Assembly: GCA_037447215.1 (NCBI GenBank)
Contig: JBBIHB010000006.1
Span: 1 to 64,000, forward strand
Source: UBA1413 sp037447215
GTDB taxonomy: Bacteria; Bacteroidota; Bacteroidia; Bacteroidales; Prolixibacteraceae
Reading direction: 5' to 3'
Length of the DNA: 64,000 nt
Each line of letters starts with the position of its first letter. Within the stretch, counting starts at the first letter, position 1. Under the pieces are notes generated by a model. The model made no database searches, was not told the origin of the DNA, and worked only from the letters and a program-made list of their open reading frames with translations. Both the position numbers and the translations under genes were made by a program. Below are positions 24,339 through 33,203 of this stretch, in pieces.

Positions 24339-26723
24339 ATGAAAGTATTAAAATATTCACTCATTTCCTTGCTGTGTTTGTTGGCTTTGGCCATCGTTTC
24401 GGCATTATTTTACCTGAACTATTTGAAAAAAGGCGCTTTACCCGACTATAATGCAGGTACAAACATTCCGGGAATCGTGCACGAAGTAACGGTCTATCGC
24501 GACTCCTTTGCCATTCCGCATATTTATGCCCAAAATGAAACCGACTTATATAAAGCAGTTGGGTTTGTAATGGCGCAGGACCGGTTGTGGCAAATGGACC
24601 TGCTCAGGCGTGTCACATTGGGCAGGCTATCTGAAATATTTGGAGCCGACCTACTCGATATCGATGTATTGATGAGGGCTTTAAGGATTTCAGCAAAATC
24701 GGAAAGCCTATTATTGAATGCGGATCAGAAAATAGTTAATGCCCTCGAAGCTTTTTCCGAGGGTGTAAATCATTACATCCGAAACTATCCGATCCCTGTC
24801 GAATTTAAACTTCTTGGTTATCAGCCCGAATTCTGGGAACCTATCCATTCTGTTAACCTGATCGGGTATATGGCCTGGGACTTGACTCTTCCCTGGGAGA
24901 ACGAGGTATTATTGTATCAGATTAGCCAACAGGTAGGTAATGAGATGGCAGTTGAACTTATTCCAGATGTAATCAACAATCATCCTTTGACAGTAATATC
25001 AGGTTCCGGATTTAACCTTGCTGGCAATTCAATGCTTTCGGCATCCCGAAAGCTATGCGAGTACGGGATTGAAGTTTTTCATGGCAGCAATAACTGGGCT
25101 GTTTCAGGCATTAAAAGTATAACAGGTAAACCCATACTGGCCAACGACATGCACCTCGGGCTAAACATTCCGGGAATATGGTACCAGATGCACCAGGTAA
25201 TCGAGGGAGAATTGAATGTTACAGGTGTGGTTTTACCGGGTCAGCCGTGGATAATATCCGGGCATAATGATTCCATTGCATGGGGAATGACAAATGTAAT
25301 GGTGGATGATATGGATTTTTACACAGAAACCCTGAACGACGATTCAACTGCATATTTGTTCGACCAGGAGTGGAAAGAACTTAAATTAATAAAAGAAACC
25401 ATACATATAAAAAATGCACCAGATGTTGAAAAAGAGATAAAGTTTACCCACAGGGGCCCCATTATAAGCGGGTTTAAGGCCCTTGATGAACCGGTTTTAT
25501 CCATGCGTTGGATTGGCAATGAAAGGAGCGATGAGATTTCGGCGGTATATAAACTCAACAGGGCAACTTGCTGGGACGAGTTCAGGGACGCCGTGAGTAC
25601 CTTTATTGCAGTAAGCCAGAATGTGGTTTATGCCGATTGTAAGGGAAACATAGGAATTCAGACCTGTGCCGGGATACCTATACGGAAGGGTAATATTTTC
25701 GGGTTTTATCCCGGAGATACCAGTGAATTTGATTGGAAAGGGATTGTTCCGTTCCATGAGTTACCCTATGAATTCAATCCTGCAAGAGGTTACGTTTCAT
25801 CGGCCAACAATAAAACGGTGCCCGATGATTACCCCTATTTGGTCAGCCATTGGTTTGCGCCACCCAACCGAATCGGAAGGATCAGGGAAATGCTCGATTC
25901 AAAGGAGGTACTCTCAATTGACGATTTCCGTGCTATGCAAACCGATACCCAATCGAAACTGGCAGAGAAAATACTGAAGCATTTCATTCCTTTCCTTGAA
26001 GGATCCAACGAATGGATTGCAGAAGAAAAACAGGTGTTAGGACTGCTGAAAAACTGGAATTATAACCTGTCACTATCAAGCGTAGAGGCCTCAGTTTTTG
26101 AAGTATTATACCGGAAAACCATCGAAAATATTGTCAAAGACGATCTGGATCAGGAGTTGTCCGGGTTATTTATGGGAAGTAAAATCATGTCAGAGAATCT
26201 TTTGTTAAATATTTTACGGAACCCTGTTTCAAAATGGACTGACATCAAAAATACCGAAAAGATTGAGGATTTGGCTGATATCGTTCGTTTATCATACAGG
26301 GAAACAATTACCGATTTGAATAACTTTATGGGAAATGACACCGGGCAATGGAAGTGGGGAAACCTTAACAGCATAATACTAAAACACCCTATGGGTAACG
26401 TAGGTTGGCTCAATAAAATTTTTGGGTTGAACCGGGGACCTTTTCCTGTGCCAGGTAGTTTCCACACAGTATGTCCATATACCTACCCGTTTGGTGATCC
26501 ATTCAAAGTTGACAACGGAGCTTCCCAACGGCATATTTACAGTATCGGGAACTGGGATGAATCGGTAACAGTTATCCCCACCGGAACCTCAGGGATTCCG
26601 GCAAGCCCCTATTATTGCGATCAGACAGAGTGGTATGTTAATGGGCAATATCATGGCGAGCAATTTTCAAGACCTTCAGTGGAAAAAGCCATGAAATATA
26701 AAATGATAATAAAAAGAGAATAA
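24339..26723 (+). CDS. Penicillin acylase family (Ntn-hydrolase) protein
   Basis: The 794-residue precursor is of the S45 class. It has an N-terminal signal anchor (LISLLCLLALAIVSALFYL), an alpha-chain region with AVGFVMAQDRLWQMDLLRR, and the autocleavage site before the nucleophile serine in FHGSNNWAVSG (near residue 250). It continues into the beta-chain (KPILANDMHLGL; PGQPWIISGHNDSIAWG; WGNLNSI). Substrates in this family include acyl-homoserine lactones, penicillins and other amides; none can be chosen here. It is probably periplasmic. A bidirectional-looking hairpin separates it from the convergent phosphate transporter. Confidence 0.9.
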   Translation: MKVLKYSLISLLCLLALAIVSALFYLNYLKKGALPDYNAGTNIPGIVHEVTVYRDSFAIPHIYAQNETDLYKAVGFVMAQDRLWQMDLLRRVTLGRLSEIFGADLLDIDVLMRALRISAKSESLLLNADQKIVNALEAFSEGVNHYIRNYPIPVEFKLLGYQPEFWEPIHSVNLIGYMAWDLTLPWENEVLLYQISQQVGNEMAVELIPDVINNHPLTVISGSGFNLAGNSMLSASRKLCEYGIEVFHGSNNWAVSGIKSITGKPILANDMHLGLNIPGIWYQMHQVIEGELNVTGVVLPGQPWIISGHNDSIAWGMTNVMVDDMDFYTETLNDDSTAYLFDQEWKELKLIKETIHIKNAPDVEKEIKFTHRGPIISGFKALDEPVLSMRWIGNERSDEISAVYKLNRATCWDEFRDAVSTFIAVSQNVVYADCKGNIGIQTCAGIPIRKGNIFGFYPGDTSEFDWKGIVPFHELPYEFNPARGYVSSANNKTVPDDYPYLVSHWFAPPNRIGRIREMLDSKEVLSIDDFRAMQTDTQSKLAEKILKHFIPFLEGSNEWIAEEKQVLGLLKNWNYNLSLSSVEASVFEVLYRKTIENIVKDDLDQELSGLFMGSKIMSENLLLNILRNPVSKWTDIKNTEKIEDLADIVRLSYRETITDLNNFMGNDTGQWKWGNLNSIILKHPMGNVGWLNKIFGLNRGPFPVPGSFHTVCPYTYPFGDPFKVDNGASQRHIYSIGNWDESVTVIPTGTSGIPASPYYCDQTEWYVNGQYHGEQFSRPSVEKAMKYKMIIKRE

Positions 26724-26728
26724 AAAAG

Positions 26729-26755
26729 TACCGGTGAATTCTGCTTTCACCGGTA
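26729..26755. terminator. Hairpin between convergent genes
   Basis: TACCGGTGAA and TTCACCGGTA form a ten-base-pair stem with a seven-base loop between the penicillin acylase and PiT stop codons. A-rich sequence on the 5' side gives a U-run for the minus-strand transcript. Confidence 0.65.
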
Positions 26756-26775
26756 ATGTCAATTATTTTTCCGGA

Positions 26776-29043
26776 TCAACCAACTTTTTTATTGATAGTG
26801 ATGAAATCACGGTATGCCTTTATCAGGTTAATGGAATGAAGCAGAAGGTTTTTGGTTTCTGCAAGAGTATTGAAAAATAACAGGGAATTACGGGTATTCA
26901 CTTCATGGTTTTTAATTCGTTTGATCTGTACTTTTTCAATTTCAAGCAAATAGTTGGCTATACTAACCCGCTTCGCAATTAATTCTTCGAGGCTGTCAAA
27001 TTTATTCTCCTTAACAATATACAGGGCAAAATTGTAAAACTCGTCTATTTCATTGACCAGGTTCTTTATTTCATTGGCCTGTCCTTCATTAAAAGGTTTA
27101 TGCTGGTTCTCGAGATGCTCCCACATTGGTCCAACAATAAAATTGAGTGAGTGGGCCATTTCACGCTGATAATCGATTACCTGGACATAAAAATGACCGG
27201 AATCAACATCTGCACGTTTCATTTTTGAAATGGTTTCAAAAACTTTATTTTTCTGTTTCTTGGTTTTTTTATTGAGATCATTTTTCATTTCGAGAGCCTC
27301 GCGCATATGTTCGCGGTCGTCGCGCGAAAAACTGTCCATCGCAACCGAATAGATTTTATTGGCCGATAACACGGAAAATACTACCTGTTTGCGGCATTTG
27401 GCAGCAGCTTTTTCCACTTCGTCTTTTTCGGTAATCAGTTCCTCATCTTCGACAAACGAAGCAGTCCTGCGTTTAAAAATTATCTGTGTGCGTATAACGA
27501 TTGCAATAGCCAGCACGATTAACCCTATAATAACCAGTAAACCCCCGGCGCTGATCAACCATGCAATAAGCGCTGAAACGGTAAATGCAATCAGGGCCGT
27601 AAGGAACCAACCCCCAATAACGGCAAAAACACCCGAAACCCTGTAAACAGCGCTTTCCCGGTCCCATGCCCTATCGGCCAATGAAGTACCCATGGCAACC
27701 ATAAAAGTAACGTAAGTAGTCGATAGGGGGAGTTTTAGTGAAGTTCCAAAAGCAATCAGGATACTTGCCACCATAAGGTTTACTGTGGCCCTGATTTTAT
27801 CGAATGCCGGCGCTTCGGGGTTTGAAATTGTAACTGTGGGTTGCTCAAATCTTTTTTCGATCCTGTTTCTTAAAGGTGTGGGGATATGCCCTGAGAATTT
27901 CCGGTTTAAGCGGAGCATGTTACGCACAATTACCCGGGCCAGCATAGATGAGCCGAAACGTTCGGCGCCTTCGGTCTGGCGCCCTAAATTTACTTCAGTT
28001 TCAGTTACCGAACGGGCTTTTTTCGAGGTTATCAGGGTTACAATCATCACAAGGCCCGAAATCACCAGGAATATAAATGGAGTTGCCACTTCGCCTTTCA
28101 ACATTTCCATGGTAAAACTTTCGGGGGCCATGCCACCCGAAGCCTGCCAGGCAAGAAACGATTTATAACCTGCTATAGGAACCCCGATAAAGTTCACAAG
28201 GTCGTTGCCTGCAAAGGCCATTGCCAGGGCAAATGTTCCTGCAAGGACAACTATTTTTAGAATATCAACTTTGGCAATCCACATCAGAAATTGCATCAAA
28301 AGGGTCCAGCACACTAAACTAAGCAATAACAATGCAACAGTGTTTGTCTTTACCCACTGAGACAAAGTTATTTCAGATGTGCCTACCGGAATAGCAGCAA
28401 ACGAAGATCCGTCAATACCTTTGATAAGTATAAAATAAGATATTACTGTGATGGCAAGTCCCCCGAATAGCGAACCCACGTATTTCAGCATTTTGCCATA
28501 GTTGAAAGTAAATAACATGCGGGCTAAATACTGTACCAGAATACCTATTGTAAAGGCAATAATAACGGATACAAGTATTCCCGAAATTATGGCGAGGGCT
28601 TTTCCAGAGTTAATATATTGCGAAAGATCGCCAATTGTTCCACCCAGGCTATTGATTTTTACAAGCGAAACGGCAACTGCCGATCCAAGAAGTTCAAATA
28701 CAATTGAAACCGTAGTTGAAGTAGGTAAACCGAAAGTGTTGAAAGCATCGAGCAATATGACATCGGTAATCATAACAGCCAGGAATATGACCATTATTTC
28801 AGAGAAAGACAGCATGTCGGGGTGAAATACTCCTTTTCGGGCAACTTCCATCATTCCTGACGAAAAGGTTGCCCCAACCAGGATTCCTAATGCAGCTACG
28901 GTAAAAATAAGCCATTTGGGAGCGGCTTTAGATCCAATGGCCGAATTGAGGAAATTTACAGCATCGTTGCTTACTCCTACGATCAGATCGGATATAGCCA
29001 GGGCAAACAGGATGACAACAAGGATCAGATAAAAATTTTCCAT
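26776..29043 (-). CDS. PiT-family inorganic phosphate transporter with C-terminal PhoU-like domain
   Basis: The 755-residue protein joins a PiT permease to a helical cytoplasmic tail. The two inverted PiT signatures are GVSNDAVNFLNSAIGSKAA (residues about 23-41) and FAGNDLVNFIGVPIAG (about 278), with many membrane helices to about residue 520. The last ~200 residues are soluble, charged and PhoU-like. It should take up phosphate with H+ or Na+ as coupling ion. It is divergent from phoR-phoB, with both promoters in the 190-base gap, so PhoB control is likely. Confidence 0.9.
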   Translation of the reverse strand: MENFYLILVVILFALAISDLIVGVSNDAVNFLNSAIGSKAAPKWLIFTVAALGILVGATFSSGMMEVARKGVFHPDMLSFSEIMVIFLAVMITDVILLDAFNTFGLPTSTTVSIVFELLGSAVAVSLVKINSLGGTIGDLSQYINSGKALAIISGILVSVIIAFTIGILVQYLARMLFTFNYGKMLKYVGSLFGGLAITVISYFILIKGIDGSSFAAIPVGTSEITLSQWVKTNTVALLLLSLVCWTLLMQFLMWIAKVDILKIVVLAGTFALAMAFAGNDLVNFIGVPIAGYKSFLAWQASGGMAPESFTMEMLKGEVATPFIFLVISGLVMIVTLITSKKARSVTETEVNLGRQTEGAERFGSSMLARVIVRNMLRLNRKFSGHIPTPLRNRIEKRFEQPTVTISNPEAPAFDKIRATVNLMVASILIAFGTSLKLPLSTTYVTFMVAMGTSLADRAWDRESAVYRVSGVFAVIGGWFLTALIAFTVSALIAWLISAGGLLVIIGLIVLAIAIVIRTQIIFKRRTASFVEDEELITEKDEVEKAAAKCRKQVVFSVLSANKIYSVAMDSFSRDDREHMREALEMKNDLNKKTKKQKNKVFETISKMKRADVDSGHFYVQVIDYQREMAHSLNFIVGPMWEHLENQHKPFNEGQANEIKNLVNEIDEFYNFALYIVKENKFDSLEELIAKRVSIANYLLEIEKVQIKRIKNHEVNTRNSLLFFNTLAETKNLLLHSINLIKAYRDFITINKKVG

Positions 29044-29067
29044 TGAACTTGTTTAAGTTTCGAGGGG

Positions 29068-29075
29068 CAAAATTA
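29068..29075 (-). promoter_or_regulatory. -7 box for the phosphate transporter
   Basis: Read on the minus strand this is TAATTTTG, 25 bases before the transporter start at 29043. Confidence 0.45.
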
Positions 29076-29203
29076 CCGACTCTGTATGCCATAAGGCCAA
29101 CTTTGGCGTTAATAAAACATTAACTAACCGTAAATTTACTGTTAATCAGCAAATAACCGATTCGCCGAAAATTTTTCAGCCGAATCTGTTACATATTATT
29201 TCA

Positions 29204-29211
29204 TACTTTTG
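29204..29211 (+). promoter_or_regulatory. -7 box for phoR
   Basis: TACTTTTG matches TAnnTTTG, 20 bases before the histidine kinase ATG. Confidence 0.5.
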
Positions 29212-29231
29212 ACACCCAAAGTGTAAAGAAC

Positions 29232-30272
29232 ATGAAAACCTATTCATCGAGGCAGCTTGCAATTTATATATCAGGGATACTTACCGTTGTGGCAGCATTT
29301 TTTATGTTAATCAACTACTATGTAAGACTCAATCTGGTTATTATCCTCATATTTACCTTATTGTTTCTTGCCTTTTCATTTTTTATGCTGCTAAATATCC
29401 TCAACAGATATATATCTGACAAGATAAAACCGGTTTACAAAACTATCAGGGATTTGCCGGTCAGCGGGAAAAAACTCAATTCAAAAAAGGGTGTAAACGC
29501 GAATGTTTTGTCAGATATAAAACTTGAAGTTGAGGAATGGGCAAAAACGCAAACCGAGGAAATTGAAAGGCTAAAAGAATTGGAACGTTACCGTAAGGAG
29601 TTTGTAGGCAATGTTTCGCACGAACTGAAAACCCCGATTTTTAATATTCAGGGGTATATACTTACCTTACTCGAAGGTGGTATTGATGATCCGAAAATTA
29701 ATAAACTTTATCTTCAACGTACCGAAAAAAGTATCGACAGGATGATTTCAATTGTGGAAGACCTCGAATCGATTACCAAACTTGAATCGGGCGAACTCAA
29801 ACTGAATATGGAGAAATTTGATGTGGTCAAACTGGTGGAAGAAGTATTTGAAATGGAACAGATGCTTGCTGCCGAAAGGAAAGTTTCACTTGAATTTGTC
29901 GAAAAACCCGAACGGCCTATATTTGTGATGGCCGACAAAAAGCGAATGACCGAAGTACTTAATAACCTGGTAAACAATGGAATCAAATACAACAAAAAAA
30001 GGGGATCGGTAAAAGTCAGTTTTTATGATATTGAAGATCATATAATGGTTGAGGTTGCAGACTCAGGTATAGGTATTGAAAAAAAGGAACTTCCAAGAGT
30101 ATTCGAAAGATTTTACCGGGTCGATAAATCACGTTCGCGCGAGCAGGGTGGAACCGGCCTGGGCTTATCCATTGTTAAACACATAATTGAAGCCCACGAT
30201 CAGACAATAAATGTTAAAAGCGTGATTGAAGAAGGCACTACTTTCACCTTTACCCTCGAAAAAGCCAGATAA
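29232..30272 (+). CDS. phoR: Sensor histidine kinase, PhoR-like
   Basis: This 346-residue membrane kinase has two N-terminal membrane segments (about residues 10-30 and 36-58) with almost no periplasmic loop. A linker helix precedes the phosphoacceptor H-box VGNVSHELKTPIF (near 137), and the ATPase domain has N-box NNLVNNGIKYN, G1 VADSGIGI, F-box RVFERFYR and G2 GGTGLGLSIV. There is no large sensory domain, as for PhoR-type kinases that read transporter state. The position beside a PiT-PhoU transporter and phoB supports a phosphate role; the name rests on that context. Confidence 0.82.
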   Translation: MKTYSSRQLAIYISGILTVVAAFFMLINYYVRLNLVIILIFTLLFLAFSFFMLLNILNRYISDKIKPVYKTIRDLPVSGKKLNSKKGVNANVLSDIKLEVEEWAKTQTEEIERLKELERYRKEFVGNVSHELKTPIFNIQGYILTLLEGGIDDPKINKLYLQRTEKSIDRMISIVEDLESITKLESGELKLNMEKFDVVKLVEEVFEMEQMLAAERKVSLEFVEKPERPIFVMADKKRMTEVLNNLVNNGIKYNKKRGSVKVSFYDIEDHIMVEVADSGIGIEKKELPRVFERFYRVDKSRSREQGGTGLGLSIVKHIIEAHDQTINVKSVIEEGTTFTFTLEKAR

Positions 30273-30333
30273 TCCAATTTTTTTTGTGTTGTTTTGATAA
30301 AGTTCTATTAACTTTGGATTAACATTGTTCGTT

Positions 30334-30341
30334 TACTTTTG
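30334..30341 (+). promoter_or_regulatory. -7 box for phoB
   Basis: TACTTTTG matches TAnnTTTG, with an upstream TTTG at 30313-30316 that may serve as the -33 element. It suggests phoB can be transcribed independently of phoR. Confidence 0.45.
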
Positions 30342-30366
30342 TGCATAATTTATTCATTCTCAGAAT

Positions 30367-31068
30367 ATGAGTGACAATCCATTCAAAATTCTTCTGGTTG
30401 ACGACGAGATCGATATACTGGAATTTATAAGTTACAACCTTGAAAAAGAAGGCTTCAAGGTTTACACAGCTAACAACGGGACCGAAGCCATTAAAATCGC
30501 CGAAAAAAAACAACCACACCTTATCCTGCTCGACGTGATGATGCCCGAGATGGATGGAATTGCAGCCTGTGAAGAAATCCGCAGGATCCCTTCCTTGAAA
30601 AATACACTTGTGGCATTCCTCACGGCCCGTGGCGAAGATTATTCGCAGATTGCAGGGTTTGAAGCAGGTGCCGACGATTATATCACCAAACCTATCAGGC
30701 CCAAAGTTTTGATCAGCAGGGTAAAAGCGCTTTTGAAACGGTTTTCAACTGCAGTACCTGAAACCATTTTGCCGGTTGGTGAAAGTACCATGACCATCGG
30801 CGAGCTGGTCATTGATAAAGAACGTTACCTGGTCAGGCTTGGCAAGGAAGAAATGATCCTGCCGAGGAAAGAGTTTGAATTGCTTTCATTACTGGTATCG
30901 AAACCAGGAAAGGTTTTTACACGCGAAGAAATTTATTTCTCAGTATGGGGCGACAATGTGGTAGTTGGCGATCGGACAATTGACGTACACATCCGGAAAC
31001 TTCGCGAAAAAATTGGAAATGACCATATTAAAACCCTCAAAGGTATCGGCTATAAATTTGTAGAATAA
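30367..31068 (+). CDS. phoB: Response regulator, PhoB/OmpR family
   Basis: The 233-residue regulator has a receiver domain (LLVDDEID acidic pocket; phospho-acceptor Asp in LLDVMMPEMDG, near residue 53; Thr in FLTARG; Lys in ITKPIRP). A winged-helix DNA-binding domain follows (EFELLSLLVSKPGKVFTREE; DRTIDVHIRKLREKIG). It should be phosphorylated by the upstream kinase and control phosphate genes. The 94-base gap to phoR holds its own promoter. Confidence 0.88.
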   Translation: MSDNPFKILLVDDEIDILEFISYNLEKEGFKVYTANNGTEAIKIAEKKQPHLILLDVMMPEMDGIAACEEIRRIPSLKNTLVAFLTARGEDYSQIAGFEAGADDYITKPIRPKVLISRVKALLKRFSTAVPETILPVGESTMTIGELVIDKERYLVRLGKEEMILPRKEFELLSLLVSKPGKVFTREEIYFSVWGDNVVVGDRTIDVHIRKLREKIGNDHIKTLKGIGYKFVE

Positions 31069-31074
31069 CGGATT

Positions 31075-31680
31075 TTAAAGCAGGTAAAATATCAGGAAAA
31101 ATACGGTAACCCCAAAAGCAAAACCTGACAGGATTGCCCAAATCCCCATATCACGCCTGAGCATTACCGCTGTGCCTGAAATCCCGGCCGAAAGCGCTAC
31201 CCCCGATAACAAAAGAACCGGATTTATACCAATCCTCAGTGAAAGAGCAACCAGCATCCCGAATACAGCACCCAGTGCGGCTGTTTCATTACTGATCTCT
31301 TTCCAAAGGGATATGATCATTAATAACACAACCAGGATTGATCCGGCAAGCAACAAAATCTTGAAAATGGCATACATCGGCATTTTGTTCAGCAGGTAGA
31401 ACCCCAGATAGTAATACAATGCTACAAAAAGCATCGATACACGGTTATCATATGTTTTTCGGTCTGATAAGCCAAATTTTTTCCCAAACTCCGAAATGAT
31501 TACTGTTAATGCGGGCATAAGTGCAGTAGATGCGAAAACAACGATCAGCAGGAACCGTTTTGCAGGCCACGAAAACAAGGTGTAGTGGAAACTGGTGTAA
31601 AGCAGAATTAATGCAGCATAGGAAGGTATCAGTAATGGTGAAAATATCCATGTAACCAGGGTAGCCAGTTTTCTGATCAT
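31075..31680 (-). CDS. Integral membrane protein of unknown function
   Basis: This 201-residue protein is almost entirely hydrophobic, with about five or six membrane helices and a short charged loop (GKKFGLSDRKTYDNR). It resembles uncharacterised Bacteroidota membrane proteins, some described as PAP2-like, but I see no complete phosphatase motif. It lies three bases downstream of rpoN on the same strand, so it is probably co-transcribed with it, and its stop is six bases from that of the convergent phoB. Confidence 0.7.
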   Translation of the reverse strand: MIRKLATLVTWIFSPLLIPSYAALILLYTSFHYTLFSWPAKRFLLIVVFASTALMPALTVIISEFGKKFGLSDRKTYDNRVSMLFVALYYYLGFYLLNKMPMYAIFKILLLAGSILVVLLMIISLWKEISNETAALGAVFGMLVALSLRIGINPVLLLSGVALSAGISGTAVMLRRDMGIWAILSGFAFGVTVFFLIFYLL

Positions 31681-31683
31681 AGC

Positions 31684-33138
31684 TTAAAGTTCTTTACGCA
31701 GCCTTGCTACCGGAATGTCGAGTTGTTCACGATATTTGGCTACTGTCCGGCGCGCAATATTATATGACTTTTCTTTCAGGATTTCGGTCAACCGCTCATC
31801 GGTCAGGGGATGCTTTTTGTCTTCGTTGTCGATACAATCTTTCAGGATTTTTTTGATTTCACGGGTTGAAACTTCTTCGCCGGTATCTTTTTGCATGGCT
31901 TCCGAAAAGAAATATTTGAGAGGGAAAACCCCAAAGTGGGTCTGAATATATTTGCTGTTCGAAACCCTAGAGATGGTTGAAATATCAAGTCCTGTACGTT
32001 CGGCAATATCTTTCAGTATCATGGGTTTAAGCCGGGTTTCATCACCTTCGATGAAATATTCCTTTTGAAAATCGATAATTTCCGACATGGTCAAAAGCAA
32101 GGTTTGCTGCCTTTGCCTGATTGCATCGATGAACCATTTAGCAGAATCGAGTTTTTGTTTAACAAAGGTAAAAGCCTCTTTCCTGTCGCGGGTTTGTCCG
32201 TTTTTGTTCCGTGCAAGCGACCTGAGCATATCAAGATACCCTTCATTGATCCTCAGTTCAGGCATATTTCGCTGATTGAGGCTCAGTTGAAGTTCTCCAT
32301 CCACAATTTCGAGAATGAAATCGGGTATAATATGCTGGTTTTCCTGACTGTGTGGGTTGCTGTACGAACTTCCGGGTTTTGGGTTTAGCTTAAGGATCAG
32401 ATCAATGGCTTTCTTCAGGTCATCGTCGTCCATGCCCATTTTTCGGGCAATTTTATCGTAATGTTTTTTTGTAAACTCATCAAATGAATCCCTGATAATG
32501 GCAACGGCCATTTCCTGGTGCGGGTGATTCTTCCGTTTCAGTTGCAATAAAAGGCATTCCTGAAGGTCGCGGGCCCCAATGCCTGGCGGATCAAAACCCT
32601 GAATAACCTCAAGTATTTTAGCCAGTTCCTTTTCCGGAACATCCATATTGAGCATGAAAGCCAGATCGTCTGAAATTGAAAGTAAATCGCGGCGCAGGTA
32701 ACCGTCTTCGTCAATATTCCCGATTATGTATTCGGCCAGTTTCCTTTCCGATTCCGCAAGCATGGCCATACTGAGCTGATCATGAAGAAATTCGTGGAAA
32801 GTATCACCTACAGAGAAGGGTATATCAACGTGTTTATCGTCGGGTGAAAAGTTGTTGGCCTGAAGGCGGTAGTTGGGAATTTCATCATCAGGTAAATAAT
32901 CTTCAACCGAAAATTCTTCATCATCTTTATCTTCATCGGAGCGCAATTCGGGTGCCTGGTTGTCTTCTTCGTTGTAATTATCGTCCGATTCCATTTCAAG
33001 GACCGGATTTTCTTCAAGTTCCTTTTTTATGCGTTGTTCCAGTTGCAAAGTAGGGATTTCCAGCAGCTTGATCACCTGTATCTGCTGTGGCGAAAGCTTT
33101 TGTAAGAGCTTCTGTTGTAATGTTAACCTGTTCTTCAT
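31684..33138 (-). CDS. rpoN: RNA polymerase sigma-54 factor
   Basis: This 484-residue alternative sigma factor needs an AAA+ activator to open promoters. Region I is Gln/Leu-rich (LTLQQKLLQKLSPQQIQVIK), followed by an acidic region II (about residues 45-80), the core-binding domain, an HTH and the RpoN box ARRTVAKYREQLDIP near the C-terminus, which reads the -24 element. No sigma-54 activator is encoded in this window. The downstream membrane-protein gene is three bases away. Confidence 0.96.
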   Translation of the reverse strand: MKNRLTLQQKLLQKLSPQQIQVIKLLEIPTLQLEQRIKKELEENPVLEMESDDNYNEEDNQAPELRSDEDKDDEEFSVEDYLPDDEIPNYRLQANNFSPDDKHVDIPFSVGDTFHEFLHDQLSMAMLAESERKLAEYIIGNIDEDGYLRRDLLSISDDLAFMLNMDVPEKELAKILEVIQGFDPPGIGARDLQECLLLQLKRKNHPHQEMAVAIIRDSFDEFTKKHYDKIARKMGMDDDDLKKAIDLILKLNPKPGSSYSNPHSQENQHIIPDFILEIVDGELQLSLNQRNMPELRINEGYLDMLRSLARNKNGQTRDRKEAFTFVKQKLDSAKWFIDAIRQRQQTLLLTMSEIIDFQKEYFIEGDETRLKPMILKDIAERTGLDISTISRVSNSKYIQTHFGVFPLKYFFSEAMQKDTGEEVSTREIKKILKDCIDNEDKKHPLTDERLTEILKEKSYNIARRTVAKYREQLDIPVARLRKEL

Positions 33139-33203
33139 CCCTGCATAATTGCCTGCAGTTCAAAATTAACAATTTTTACAATAAAGAACCTGTTTTCAAA
33201 ATT

